From Symsagittifera roscoffensis (taxonomy: Eukaryota; Xenacoelomorpha; Acoela; Convolutidae), in the NCBI RefSeq assembly GCF_963678635.1, contig NC_087064.1, positions 75,292,213-75,356,212 on the forward strand: a DNA stretch of 64,000 nucleotides. The letters run 5' to 3'. The notes under the pieces are model-generated. The model was not told the DNA's origin and did no database searches. It worked only from the letters and a program-made list of their open reading frames with translations. A program made the position numbers and the translations under genes. Positions 33,872 through 44,370 of this stretch are shown here, piece after piece; the first letter of the stretch is position 1, and every line of letters starts with the position of its first letter.

Positions 33872-34056
33872 TCAACCCATCCCAACCAAATCCCAACCCA
33901 TATCAAAAACATTCAAGTAAAAAATTTGAGAAATATCATTTTTTCGGTTTTCTAAAATCGATCGGAACTCATCTATACTTGGAACATTTTGATTTTTTAC
34001 TTGAATGTTTTTGATATGGGTTGGGATTGGGTTGGGATCGGTTGAGTGAAAAATAC
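33872..34056. repeat. Inverted repeat with CCCAACCCATATCAAAAAC arms
   Basis: The left arm (33872-33926) and right arm (33990-34047) are near-perfect complements (AACCCATATCAAAAACATTC and its reverse complement). The 66-codon minus frame across it is a by-product. Confidence 0.7.
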
Positions 34057-34089
34057 CTGATAGTTTTTGCATCTTGACAAAAAAAACTC

Positions 34090-34585
34090 TACTACTTTTC
34101 GCACTTTGTAGAAAAATTGAAACACTTTTCGTATTTCGTTAAAAAAAAATGAAACACTTTTCACATATTGTCAAAACTATTGAACCACTTTTCGCATTTT
34201 TTAGGAAATAAGTGAAACACTTTTTGCAGTTTGTCGAAAAAATTGAAACACTTTCCGTATCTTGTCAAAAAAATTTGAAACATTTTTCGAATTTTGTTGA
34301 AAAAATTGAAACACTTTTCGCATTTTGTCTAAAAAAGTGAAACACTTTTCGCATTTGTAGAAAAAAGGTGAAACACTTTTCGAATCTTGTCAAAAAAAAA
34401 ATGAAACACTTTTCGCATCTTGTCAAAAAAATTGAAAATTTTTTCGCATTTTGTCAAAAAAAATTAAAACACTTTTCGCATTTTGTCAAAAATATTGAAA
34501 CAATTTTCGCATTTGTACAAAAAAGTGAAACAATTTCGCATACGCTTCAAAAAAATGAAACATTTTTCCCATCTTGCCGAAATAA
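34090..34585. repeat. ~31-bp minisatellite, about 16 copies
   Basis: Tandem degenerate copies of TGAAACACTTTTCGCATTTTGTCAAAAAA (quoted here as TGAAACACTTTTCGC + ATTTTGTCAAAAAA). The frames with repeated KHFSHLVKK come from the repeat and show no sign of selection. Confidence 0.85.
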
Positions 34586-34644
34586 ATCATTACAATTTTC
34601 TTGCACAATTAATTGCTAATCTTTATAAATTTTTTATTCAAAAT

Positions 34645-34712
34645 TTCTTCAGAACACTAAATCCTTCAGAACATCCTGCACTAAATCCTTCAAAATCCTT
34701 CAGAACACTAAT
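34645..34712. repeat. Short direct repeats AAATCCTTCAGAACA
   Basis: Three partial copies of CTTCAGAACACTAAATCCTTC-type sequence in 68 bp. Confidence 0.5.
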
Positions 34713-35555
34713 TTTTGCATGTCTGTTGATCAGAAACAATTGAAAACCAAGGTATTAATAGAGGGAATAGCGATGAAAGTCATCAATATAGAAGTTTTTT
34801 AAGCAATAAGTCAACATGCTTTTTACATTAAAGTTTTGCGTTTTTTGCCTTGGTCACTTAAAAAATAAAGTTAAAATTTTACATAATTTTTGAAAAAACT
34901 AAGAAAAAACGTGCATTATACAAAAAAATTCTTTGAAAAAGCCATTCAGAGGGTCTGATATGATTCCTCTACAGAGCTATGAAGGTGCCTTTTGAATTAT
35001 TTAGATAACAAAAAAGTAATTCCACCTGAGAAAATGACGTCATTACAGTTTAACTTTTATAGAACAGTGAAAGTTGTGGAATATTTCCACCAGAGAAATT
35101 GACTCATTATTCCTTAAGTTCTATAATCTTCTAATTTTTAGCATCTACAGACTAAATCCTTGAATTTTATAAGAAATCCTTACACATTAACGTCTAGATT
35201 TTTCTCAATCTTCTAAAGTTAGAAATAATCACTAAAATTTAACCAAACAGAATTCCAGAACTAACTCTAAGGTGATGACGTTGATAGAAAAGTTTGTGGA
35301 TTTTAGTTTTTTTGCTAGTTTTTTAAATCTAAACAAAGATACGCAACCAGGATTGTAAATAATATGATTAGTTTTCAATGAAATTCTTCCCTTTTGAAAA
35401 ACCTTAGTCAACAAGTTCTTATTTTACAAAATCCTTTATAAACAATTAAAGTCAATCAAGTGTTGCAAAATTTTTGGAGTTCAGTTTTTATGAGAAATTC
35501 AGCAAAATCTACGGCTGAAAAATTATAAATTTCATTTCATTTGAAAATCTTTTAC
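34713..35555. other. No gene seen
   Basis: AT-rich sequence; it ends at a TCTTTTACAG acceptor-like site (35548-35557) in front of the next ORF. Confidence 0.4.
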
Positions 35556-35576
35556 AGTTCAGTTCATTTTACCGAC

Positions 35577-36032
35577 ATGAGAAGAATTTTTAGAAGAAAC
35601 GGAAATCTATCTCAACATTTGAAACCAATCATAATAGAACGAGCGAGTTACTGCATCCAGTTTGAAATTGGCACCGAAACTGTCAAGATTCTCAAATTTA
35701 ATAAAATCTCCCAAGCTAGTGAGCAAATTATCATAGATCTTTCGGAATGAAGAGAACTCGAGAGTAGAGGAGTTAGAGAATTTGGAAAAGAATTGGCTAT
35801 GTCTAAGTCACCTTCGAGAAAAAAATACGGGTTTTCAATTAAATCAAATGAAAATTTTTTTGTTGAAGTTGAGGATCTGGGATACGGAAATAGTTTTCTT
35901 TTGCTTACAAATGAACATTTACTACAAATGACTTTTTTTGAAAAAATGGTTGAATTTGACATCTTCTACAGAGATCCGAAGAAGTGTTTCAGTCCCTTAA
36001 AATTTCCATACATGATTGGCGAGAAAAATTGA
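35577..36032 (+). pseudogene. Unrecognised ORF with two PUR/PC4-like modules and one in-frame TGA
   Basis: The ATG at 35577 follows a TTTTACAG acceptor-like site by 19 bases. The frame runs 57 codons to TGA (35748-35750) and, in the same frame, continues 93 codons to TGA at 36030-36032. Each half has the same shape: two beta-type strands, then a short hydrophobic strand and a helix (YCIQFEIGTETVKILKF...EQIIIDLSE, and KKYGFSIKSNENFFVEVEDL...NSFLLLTNEHLLQM). This is the strand-strand-strand-helix pattern of PUR, PC4 and Whirly-type single-strand-binding modules. No sequence identity strong enough to name it. The TGA may be a disabling mutation or lie in an unseen intron. Confidence 0.4.
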
Positions 36033-36310
36033 AACAATTCGTAATAGAAAGTACAAGAAAAAAAAATTGAAGGTTCAACATAATAACTTGGCTCTGTTAA
36101 GAAGAAAACATGGTGTGGCACATGAAGAAGAAAGTGACAAGGAACTCGAAAATTAACTCATTTTTTGATTTTTTACACATTTTTTCAAGTTTCCCATTGA
36201 AATGTAAAGTGGTTTTTTTTTATCATTTGAATAAAGTGTTCCTTAACCAAAGCTTAGTTTTTAAAGATTTATCAGTGCAAACTTGTAAGAGCTCATTTGA
36301 AAACAATTGA

Positions 36311-36730
36311 TTATTTTATCACAAAGCTTACATAATCACTATGCACAGAACCATGACAATCAATAAAACAATCAATAATCTTGAACAAATCAGATTCATA
36401 TTTTGAGTTTTGAATTTTCCGAATTCTATTCAGGAACGCTGAACAAAGAGTTTGTGTGGAAGCCAGTTTCTGGTTGGAACATAAATAATGTCTCTTGAAT
36501 TTTTTCCGAATTAGTCGTTTCTTTGCAATACTAGGCATCTTTTTGGCTCCTTTCCATCGTAAGTTTCTTGAACTGCTCGACTAAGCTGATTGAACATTTC
36601 TCCGATTGATGGAACAATACTTGAATAGAATCTGTCTTTGAATAAAGTGTAAAGACAGTCAATTTCTTGATATATGTATACATACTTATCTAATCTCTGA
36701 CAAAATTTGGCTAAGAGATATTCCCATTAA
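36311..36730 (-). pseudogene. Coding-like minus-strand region, frameshifted
   Basis: Two abutting frames on the minus strand: one through LAKFCQRLDKYVYIYQEIDC and IGEMFNQLSRAVQETYDGKE (36725-36540), the next from the ATG at 36538 (basic, then IIDCFIDCHGSVHSDYVSF). The change of frame within AAAAAGATG suggests one broken gene. A further coding-like stretch with IFLAVAAAMCQALPSFYSDY lies at ~36790-36910. No family recognised. Confidence 0.25.
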
Positions 36731-37119
36731 AACCAAATGGAACTTACAATTTTCCAAAGAACATAAACATTTGTGGCTAGAGACAAATTAATCATGTGTT
36801 ACTATGTATTTTTCGTAAAAATCACTGGAAACGGAAATAAATAGCGTTTTTTTACAATAATCTGAATAAAAGCTGGGAAGAGCTTGACACATAGCAGCAG
36901 CCACTGCAAGAAAGATCTTTGCTGAGAATTGTGGATTTATATAGGAAAAGTAACGCCTACGTGATTTCAGTATATGTAAATTTCATACCAAACATTCATT
37001 ATTTGGTATTTCTTCCATATATGGAAATCATGGTGAGTCATACTTCTTCCTACAATTTTCATTTAATCTCAAAAACATTTTTCTCATTTCTCTTCATCTG
37101 ATTAGTCTGTTCCTCAAAA

Positions 37120-37503
37120 ATGTACTCAAGAAAAGACACTAGTCCCAATTTTATTGAGTTCTCAAAAAATCAAACAAGAATTGGGAGATTTGTTTGGTTC
37201 CAAAAATCCTACAAGGGGAAATTTTATTTTGAGCCCTGCTTTCAGCTTTTAAAAATTAACGATTTGGTACAATTTGAAAAGTCCCAACAAGTCTATCTTA
37301 GTGAAAAAGAAGGCGAAGCATTATCGACAATCCAGAATACTGTTAGTCATGATGCTGAAAACCTTGGACTCGTATCTATATATGAAGCCAAATCTGGCAA
37401 AGAATCAACTATGGATCAGGAGCTGGAGATCTGTAATAGAGTATATGAAATAGCAAAACAGAACAAAACAAAATTTGAACTGAGCATCAAAAAAACAATA
37501 TAA
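37120..37503 (+). CDS. Unrecognised ORF, possible PC4-like module
   Basis: A 127-codon frame from an ATG preceded by a CTGATTAG acceptor-like site. Residues ~22-70 have RFVWFQKSYKGKFYFEPCF then QQVYLSEKEGEALSTI, which resembles the PC4 core (strand, GK-turn, strand, then I-x-L-x-x-E helix). The C-terminal 50 residues are charged and helical. It may be the downstream exon of the gene at 35577, since all three modules share a pattern, but no donor was identified between them. No signal peptide or membrane segment. Confidence 0.4.
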   Translation: MYSRKDTSPNFIEFSKNQTRIGRFVWFQKSYKGKFYFEPCFQLLKINDLVQFEKSQQVYLSEKEGEALSTIQNTVSHDAENLGLVSIYEAKSGKESTMDQELEICNRVYEIAKQNKTKFELSIKKTI

Positions 37504-37539
37504 ACCAGACAAGAAATCTCATTTATCTCGCTTCAGTGT

Positions 37540-37925
37540 CAATTTTGTATGTTAGTTAGTTATGTTAGAACAATTCAATTAAATTGATTGATTGCGAACT
37601 TTCATAAACATAGTTTGGTTCTGACCTTAAAGTAAATTAGAATCTGTGAATACTTCATTCTGATTGGTTATTACCACAAAAAATACCTGTGAAGAAATCC
37701 TTGATATCTACAAACAATATCAAAATTGTTGAAAAACCCATATAAAGTAGAACTCAGATTTGATTGGTTGACAAAAAAATCATTGAAAATTCCATGACGA
37801 TTGAAAGTCGATTCTAATTGGTTGATATCAGAAAAGATAAAAATTTCCTTATAATGATTACTCGATTCTGATTGGTTGATAGCAAAACTTTTGAAAACTC
37901 CATGGTTCGATTGGATAAATTTTAC
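37540..37925. repeat. Degenerate repeat with ATTGG boxes
   Basis: TGATTGGTT or close variants at 37661, 37761, 37815 and 37869, with ATTGG again near 37908. The stretches between share TTGAAAAxTCCATG (about 37782 and 37893). ATTGG is the reverse of a CCAAT box, but the wider repeat explains the pattern without a promoter. Confidence 0.45.
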
Positions 37926-38099
37926 ATCAGCTAGGCTAAATAATGAATTTATTCTGCTTTTCTTTCACGTTAAAAGCAATTGTTTAAGAAATTAGCTTTT
38001 TTATTCATTTTTATTCATTTTTTGAGGTTAATCAACTTTTCTTTTCTAAAAGACTGGGACATTCTGAATCTCTCAATTTTTCTATTTCTTCTTATTAAG

Positions 38100-38490
38100 A
38101 TGCCGTCACTGAATAGAAACAAAAGAATTGCATGTCTTGAATGTGGAAGAGAATACACTCACTTACACGCATCAAGACATCGAAAGCACTGTGGCGTTTT
38201 ATAGTGTTCCAAATGTAATTTTTATACATATTGCAATGAGGAACTTACTAATCATATCAAGAAGAAGCATTGTCCACATGATGTTAAGTTATGTGCTCAG
38301 CAATCTCAAAACACACTCCAAGAGAAGGTAAAATTGATATATTTTTAATAAAACAATAGAAAATGTTTTGAATTATAATTTTTTACAGAATTTGAAAAGA
38401 CTATACCCTAAATTTGAAAAACTTCTAGTAAAAAATTTACAGTTTTTTCATCATTATTCTTGTTTTATCGTATTCAAAGTTTCTGATTAA
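38100..38490 (+). pseudogene. Two-finger C2H2 zinc-finger gene, copy 1 (in-frame TAG)
   Basis: Exon 1 (38100-38327) encodes MPSLNRNKRIACLECGREY, then finger 1 (C-x2-C ... H-x4-H type, RHRKHC), a TAG at 38202-38204 directly after CGVL, then finger 2 in the same frame (CSKCNFYTYCNEELTNHI, KKHCP). The exon ends at AAG|GTAAAA; a TTTTTTACAG acceptor at 38388 opens exon 2 in phase 0 (NLKRLYPKFEKLLVKNLQ...) to TAA near 38488. The frame and splice sites fit a real gene, so the TAG between the fingers is the only break. It would be a DNA- or RNA-binding protein of about 110 residues. Confidence 0.6.
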
Positions 38491-38499
38491 TAATAAAAC

Positions 38500-41400
38500 C
38501 AGCAACAAACGAGTTCAAATACTCTTGAAACTTTCAATGAAAATCGATCCGAAATTCTTCCATCTACTGTAAAAACTCCATCGGTTGCCAGCTTGCAGGG
38601 ATTTTGTTGCAATAAATTTGTAGTAAAAATGAATCACATACGCTAATGAGTGCTTAAGTATTTGATCAAATACTATAGAAAAATTGGATATTTATAAACA
38701 TTGATTAATTGAAAGGTTTTACCTAATAGCCATTTTAAAGTTTTCCTTGCTTAGGGCTTGTAAAAGTAATCATAGAGTAGTGCGTAGCAGATATTGGGGA
38801 TTGATTTACTAAGAATTATGGTTTTCTTTTGCTTTTTGTTCTACGGTTCAGAAAAGAAATTGATAACTGTCCTGGAAAATGTATGTTTTGCTAACATTTG
38901 AAAATTTCAAGATAATAATATACATCATTCTCAACCAAAAATTTACTTCAAAATAGAAATTCAGAGTTGAAACAGCAACATACAGTTATAAGTAGAGAAA
39001 ATAATTTGAAGTTTTTCTAAAAAGGATTTATGGTATTAATTCTGCTTCGGATTAATGAACATTCGTTGAAATGATACATTTCTCCCTCTAAAACTCAATT
39101 TTCAAATAAAATTTTGTTCAAATTTGATTAAGTTGGAAGATAGTAGACGAAGCAGAAACTGAGAAAAAATCAAATTGAGGTGGAAATTTCCTTCAATTCA
39201 TTAGAAGTTTGGTGATTTTTCTTAATAAAATTTAGCTTATATATTACATCTTGAGAAAAAATCCAACATAAAAGTGTAATGTTTGAAAATTTTTTTATCA
39301 TTTGATATACTAGGTTAACTTATATAAAAATTGAGATTTTTTGAAAACAATTTATTGTGAAGTAAACCCAACTCCAACATCTTTTGGAAGATGATACAGG
39401 AAGCATAAATCAAAAATTTGCTTTCAAGATCTACATTTCACTTTTGGATAACAAAAAACTGATGTAGAAAGATTTTTAGAGAAAACAATATGGAGTCTGC
39501 TGAATAATTCTAAACAAACTTATATATTAGCAGAACCAGATGTATGGTCGCCTAATTCTATAAATTTAAAAATTAAAAATTTCAACTAGACACACAGTAA
39601 ACATTTAGTTCCGTTTAGCTTCAATTTTTTTTTCAATTAGACAATTACGTTAAATTATAAAGTTTTTGCTTAATAAATTTCGCAAAATTTTTCATTTGTT
39701 ACAGTTTGCACCATGATTTCCTTTCCTTAATTGGTGTTTGTGAGAACAGATATTTTAGATGTTATAAATGTTGCAGAAATATGGAACTAAGTTCGCTTGC
39801 GCATTTCTACTTCAAAAGGTTTTGCAGATTATAAACAATAGAACTGCTCTTAATTTATTCTAAGAAATCAACGTAAAATTACACCTTAAATTCTCAAATT
39901 ATACATGTGCTTTCGAATGCTTAAAATAGCAGCAATTTTTCCTCACTTCGACATTTTTGAGAAAACTTCCGAAGAAAATCAAGAACAAAAAGCGAACTAC
40001 AAACTATTTTGCAAGAAAAGTGATAATTAATGATCTCAAAAGTTGAGTTTTTGCTGAAATAATTTGCTGTAGAAACTAAACAAGGGAACCTAAAGGAGAA
40101 CATGTACAAATTATATGGTAATCATAAGACGTTATCAGTTCTAATTTTATCTCTGCCAACAAAGTGTTCGTTCAATTGATACTATTTTCTCCTAAAATCC
40201 TCAGATCTGACTAAATTTTCTTGACGTGTAAGTTCAAGAGCGAAAATATGCAATACGCAGAAAGCAACAATAAGCTTAAGACATCGAAAAAATCTACGGA
40301 AAATCCATGAAAATTATGTTGTGGAAGCAACAGAGAGATAATCATCGGTTTTGAAGAAGAATTTGTTGATTATCATACAATCTAATATACTGTTAAGAGA
40401 AGTATACCCCACTTTTAGTCAATTTTAGTCTCAATGTTAAAAACGTCTCAGAAGTTGTAAACTTTGTACAAGTTTGGGTTAATATTTGAGAAAAAACTGA
40501 GATCATGGAGTTTGATCTAGAAATTTCAATGAAAATTCCTCTTATTCTTCAATTGAATTCAGATTATTAAGCAAATTCTCCTTGAACTGAACATAAATTC
40601 AGTTAATTACACAAATGAAAGGTTAGAAATAGAAAACTTTGGATAGAATTGATTTATTTTTACTTTCTCGAAAATTACGATTAAATACCTTATTTTCAAC
40701 ATTACCTTTATTATCAAAAATCAAAATTGATTCAGCTAATACGAACTTTATATGTTAACAGCATTATATAATCCGTTATTCAGCTAAAATTAGGGTAATT
40801 CATTATTTTGAGAGAAAATTGTGAAAAAATCCATTTTTCTATTCAAAGTTTCGTATCAATGTCTCAACATGATGCCAACTGAAATACAATTTGAGCTTCA
40901 TTTTAAACTTTAAACATATTTACTTCTTATTCAATTAGATCAGAAGCAACAAAAAACTAGCCAAAACCTTGAGATTTCTGAAGTTCATTCCAAAAAATTT
41001 GCAATTTTTTCTAAAAACTTTGAAATTTTTGCAATTTTTTCTAAAAACGTGAAACTGTAGATAGAAAGTAAGATTATTCAATAAAATAGATCGAGTTACA
41101 ACAAATCTTATCGTGTTATAAAGTTTTTATGAAAAATTTTCAATTTTGCGACAAAAACTCCAAGTTTTTGTCCAAAAACTCTTACCATTGACTTACCATG
41201 TACCATAAATATAAATACATAACCTTAATTCTATAACTTAAACGTAATTAACAAGTAATATCTGAAAATTAGATAATGCGTGCCAATTTTTTGGCGGAAA
41301 AATTAGACATTTCTACACAAAAACCAATTTTTTCTTCTAAAAACATGATTTTTTTCTCGAAGTTTTGTTAGGTTTCAGTATAGCTTTAGATAGTTTTCTC

Positions 41401-41515
41401 GTTGCATCAAACCTGTAAAATAATAATCAAAACATCTAAATCGTAGAAGCTAGCTAAGAAACGCAATTATCGGCAAAATCGAGCTCAAGAAGCTCGGGTG
41501 TCAAAAAATTTTTGA
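38500..41515. other. Long stretch without a supported gene (duplication copy 1)
   Basis: AT-rich. The 62-codon minus frame at 39921-40109 is present in copy 2 (45846-46034) but changes are not biased to silent sites by eye. Repeats of AATTTTTTCTAAAAAC at ~40995-41050 are visible, and are more expanded in copy 2 (~46960-47060). Confidence 0.4.
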
Positions 41516-41519
41516 AACT

Positions 41520-41820
41520 TACCATCTGAAACCTTACCATCTTAATACATAGAAAACTTACCATCGTAATACATTAGGAATCCTATTCCCTAATGAGTTC
41601 TTAATTCCCTACAATGACTTTCTTATACATAGGGAAATCTATACATGGGAAATTCGGGCGCCGAAAAAAACTTACCATCTGAAACTTACCATCTGAAACC
41701 TCGTATCTTAATACATTGGGAAACTTATTCCCTATCTTAATACATTGGGAAATCTATAGCCTATGTTAATACATAGGGTGACGACCGGATAGTCTATAGC
41801 CTATGTTAATACATGGGGGA
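41520..41820. repeat. TAATACAT/CTTACCATC repeat block, copy 1
   Basis: Short tandem phrases: CTTACCATCTGAAAC, TTAATACATTGGGAAA, CTATAGCCTATGTTAATACA, GGTGACGACCGGATAGTC. Ends in a C-run of ~13 (41827-41839). Counterpart at 47570-47880 is shorter. Confidence 0.7.
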
Positions 41821-41881
41821 TGGCGGTCGTCACCCCCCCCCCCCTTCCCCAACATATACTACTCTGTTCACATTGCTCAAT

Positions 41882-42154
41882 TCCAACAATGAGTTCCAAC
41901 AATGCTGGCAGCAAGATGTCTTCACGTTTCATCAAACTTTGCAATTGTTTTTATTCACTCCAGCTCGATTGTTGAAAAAATTCAGCTCGATTGTTGAAAA
42001 TTGTTTTGCAGAAGAGTTTGAAAATCTCATAGAAATGATATCAGACGCCATTCCTCCCTCATCTGAAATTTGGCTTTGCCCACCGCCACTTTCACTTGCG
42101 TTTGCATGCAATTTTCAGTTCGCCGCAAAATTGATTTGTTTTCGTTTTAGTTAA
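41882..42154 (+). pseudogene. Coding-like stretch of unknown product, copy 1
   Basis: Open frame with SSIVENCFAEEFENLIEMIS and a duplicated 20-bp phrase (CAGCTCGATTGTTGAAAAA, twice near 41963 and 41984). The copy-2 version (47975-48181) keeps the frame over only part. No family recognised and no clear start. Confidence 0.2.
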
Positions 42155-43652
42155 ATTGGCAAGAAAAATTTCAACTGGTCAAACCTTACATCAACGTCCA
42201 ACGCCTAATATTTTCGCTCAAAAGTGAAAAGAACCTACGCAAGCTTTTGATTTTTTGTTAATCCGTTTTAATTGTTTTCATTGTTTTCGTTTTTCGTTTT
42301 TAACACACAGGGGTTTTCCCATCCGAAGATTTAAAATCTATGCCCCAAACATTGCTTTAACATTTTTTTTTGCTATGTTGCCGCCAGTGCTCATATGGTT
42401 TTTTCATTTTTTTAGTGTCATTTCTCCAAATTTTTTACCTCCTGACATATTGGCAAAACCAAATCTCTCTAAAACATTTTTAGAAAATCATCCCTTGTTT
42501 TTAGATTTTGTATTAAAATTGTTTTTAAAGCCACAAAATTGTTAGTTTTGCGCTCAATAATGAAAAAATGAATTACTCTTTAAGACTTTGTTTCATCGTA
42601 AGACCTAGTGTGATACTTTAAAGCTCCCTGAATTTTAGTTTTTCGATAATTGCTTTACAGATATTTTTCTTATATATTTATAAATATGTATATGTTTGTG
42701 AATAATCATAAAAATTTATATACATAAAAACAATACGCGCTAATTATCGATGCAATTACAAACAGCAGAAGCACTCATTGTGGCAAAAAAAATCAAATAA
42801 AGTAGTAAAAAACTGTTCTGGCGTTGTCGATGATTATTAAGAAAGGTGTTATGCGTTCTCGAAAAAAAGAAAGGTTCAAAAACCGCATTACCTCTAAATA
42901 TTGACTGGCTTCTATTCAATCAAATGAAACAATGGATATTGGAGAGCAGAAGTGGGTTGAAGCACTCTATACAAATGATCGGGCAGAAAGAATGCATTCC
43001 TCGAAAAAAAATTAGAAAACCACGCAAAAAAAAAAACAAAACGTTCTTGACAAAAAAGCAAGACTTTTTCATATCGAACAGATGAAATCAACCGCTCAAA
43101 AAAACTGACTGATGATTATGAGAGAATGATGCATTGAGTGTAGCAGGTTAGTAGCACGTGAGTGTAGTAGAAATGAAATTTTATAAATCAAATAATACAA
43201 ATAATTACAATTTTATGAAATCGATCAACGTCTGAGGTTACCGAAATTCTCTAATTTCTTTAGATGGAATAACGAATGTTTTCAAGTTGATTGGATACCA
43301 ACATGATCTAAATGCTGACTGTCATCAAAAGAATTCACCAAAGAATTGACTGCCATCGGAAGAGTCACTCCCTAAACAATAAAGAAATCAAAACATGATC
43401 TGTGCTACATATAACTTGTAAAACCTGTGATACAAAATTTGATTTGGTTCATGCATTGAGGGCTTTTATCGAAACCTGTCCACAAAAACTATTTCCTCGA
43501 AAGCTGTTTCTTTTAATAAATCTTTCAAACAAGTTTTTTAAACCGTAAATCTTCATCAGAAACGTTTATACTGGAGAATCACTTGAATCTACGACAGAAT
43601 GAACCAGACAGTTTCGCGTTTTCTTTAGCATAGTATGATATCACACGCTAAC

Positions 43653-43758
43653 CTTGTCTGGCAAGAGCCTTGACTTCCAGTTTGTTTCTGTAGGACCATA
43701 ACAATTCTTTTTCTCGTCGCTTATCTTCGACTGAAGTCAAAGCAAATGTTAATCGCAT
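43653..43758 (-). CDS. Minus-strand exon of an unrecognised gene, copy 1
   Basis: ATG at 43758, then RLTFALTSVEDKRREKELL and YRNKLEVKALARQ, ending at a donor-like CAAG|GTTAGCG (43651-43652). Charged and helical. The copy-2 counterpart (49781-49676) has one conservative change but its donor is ATTAGCG. The next exon was not identified, though KLSGSFCRRFK and NVSDEDLRFKK fragments lie below on the same strand. Confidence 0.35.
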
Positions 43759-44024
43759 TGTATCAAGAGAAGACAACAGCTAATTTCACACCAAGGAAAT
43801 AGCCACGGTTCAGATTCAAAAAAGTGGAACTGTCTCAGTTCATGAGAAACTCAATGAATTAAAGCTAAAAGAAAAACCCAAACTTTCTTTCACGTTAAAA
43901 GCAATTGGTTAAGAAATTAGCTTTTTTATTCATTTTTATTCATTTTTTGAGGTTAATCAACTTTTCTTTTCTAAAAGAATGGGACATTCTAAATCTCTCA
44001 ATTTTTCTATTTCTTCTTATTGAG

Positions 44025-44370
44025 ATGCCGTCACTGAATAGAAACAAAAGAATTGCATGTCTTGAAAGTGGAAGAGAATACACTCACTTACAATCAAGAC
44101 ATCGAAAGCACTGTGGCGTTTTATAGTGTTCCAAATTTAACTTTTACACATATAGCAGCGAGGAACTTACTAATCATATCAAGAAGAAGCATTGTCAACA
44201 TAATGTTAAGTTATGAGCTCAGCAATCTCAAAACACACTCCAAGAGAAGGTAAAGTTGATATATTTTTAATAAAACAGTAGATGAACAGTTGAATTATAA
44301 TTTTTTACTGAATCTGAAAAGACTATACACTAAATTTGAAAAACTTCTAGTAAAAAATTTACAGTGTTTT
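44025..44370 (+). pseudogene. C2H2 zinc-finger gene, copy 2 (more decayed)
   Basis: Same gene as 38100. It shares the TAG after CGVL (44124-44126). It also has Cys to Ser in finger 1 (ACLESGREY), loss of one residue (HLQSRH), loss of finger-2 residues (HIAARN in place of the copy-1 region when read in the shifted frame; TYSSEELTNH in frame), and TTTTTTACTG where copy 1 has TTTTTTACAG, so the acceptor is gone. Confidence 0.6.

Larger units (their letters stand above)
37961..43880. repeat. Tandem duplication, copy 1 (5.9 kb)
   Basis: Starts TCTTTCACGTTAAAAGCAA. The same sequence starts copy 2 at 43886 (offset 5925). It contains the C2H2 gene remnant (38100-38490), AT-rich non-coding sequence from 38500 to about 41500, a TAATACAT repeat block (41520-41820), a short coding-like stretch (41813-42154), a decayed frame near 42846-43085, and a minus-strand exon (43653-43758). 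Confidence 0.9.

Noticed and set aside
34090-34585. CRISPR-like array.
   Set aside because: Repeats are adjacent and degenerate without unique spacers, and the context is eukaryotic.
34368-34743. ORFs with repeated KHFSHLVKK-type peptides.
   Set aside because: Translation of the 31-bp minisatellite.
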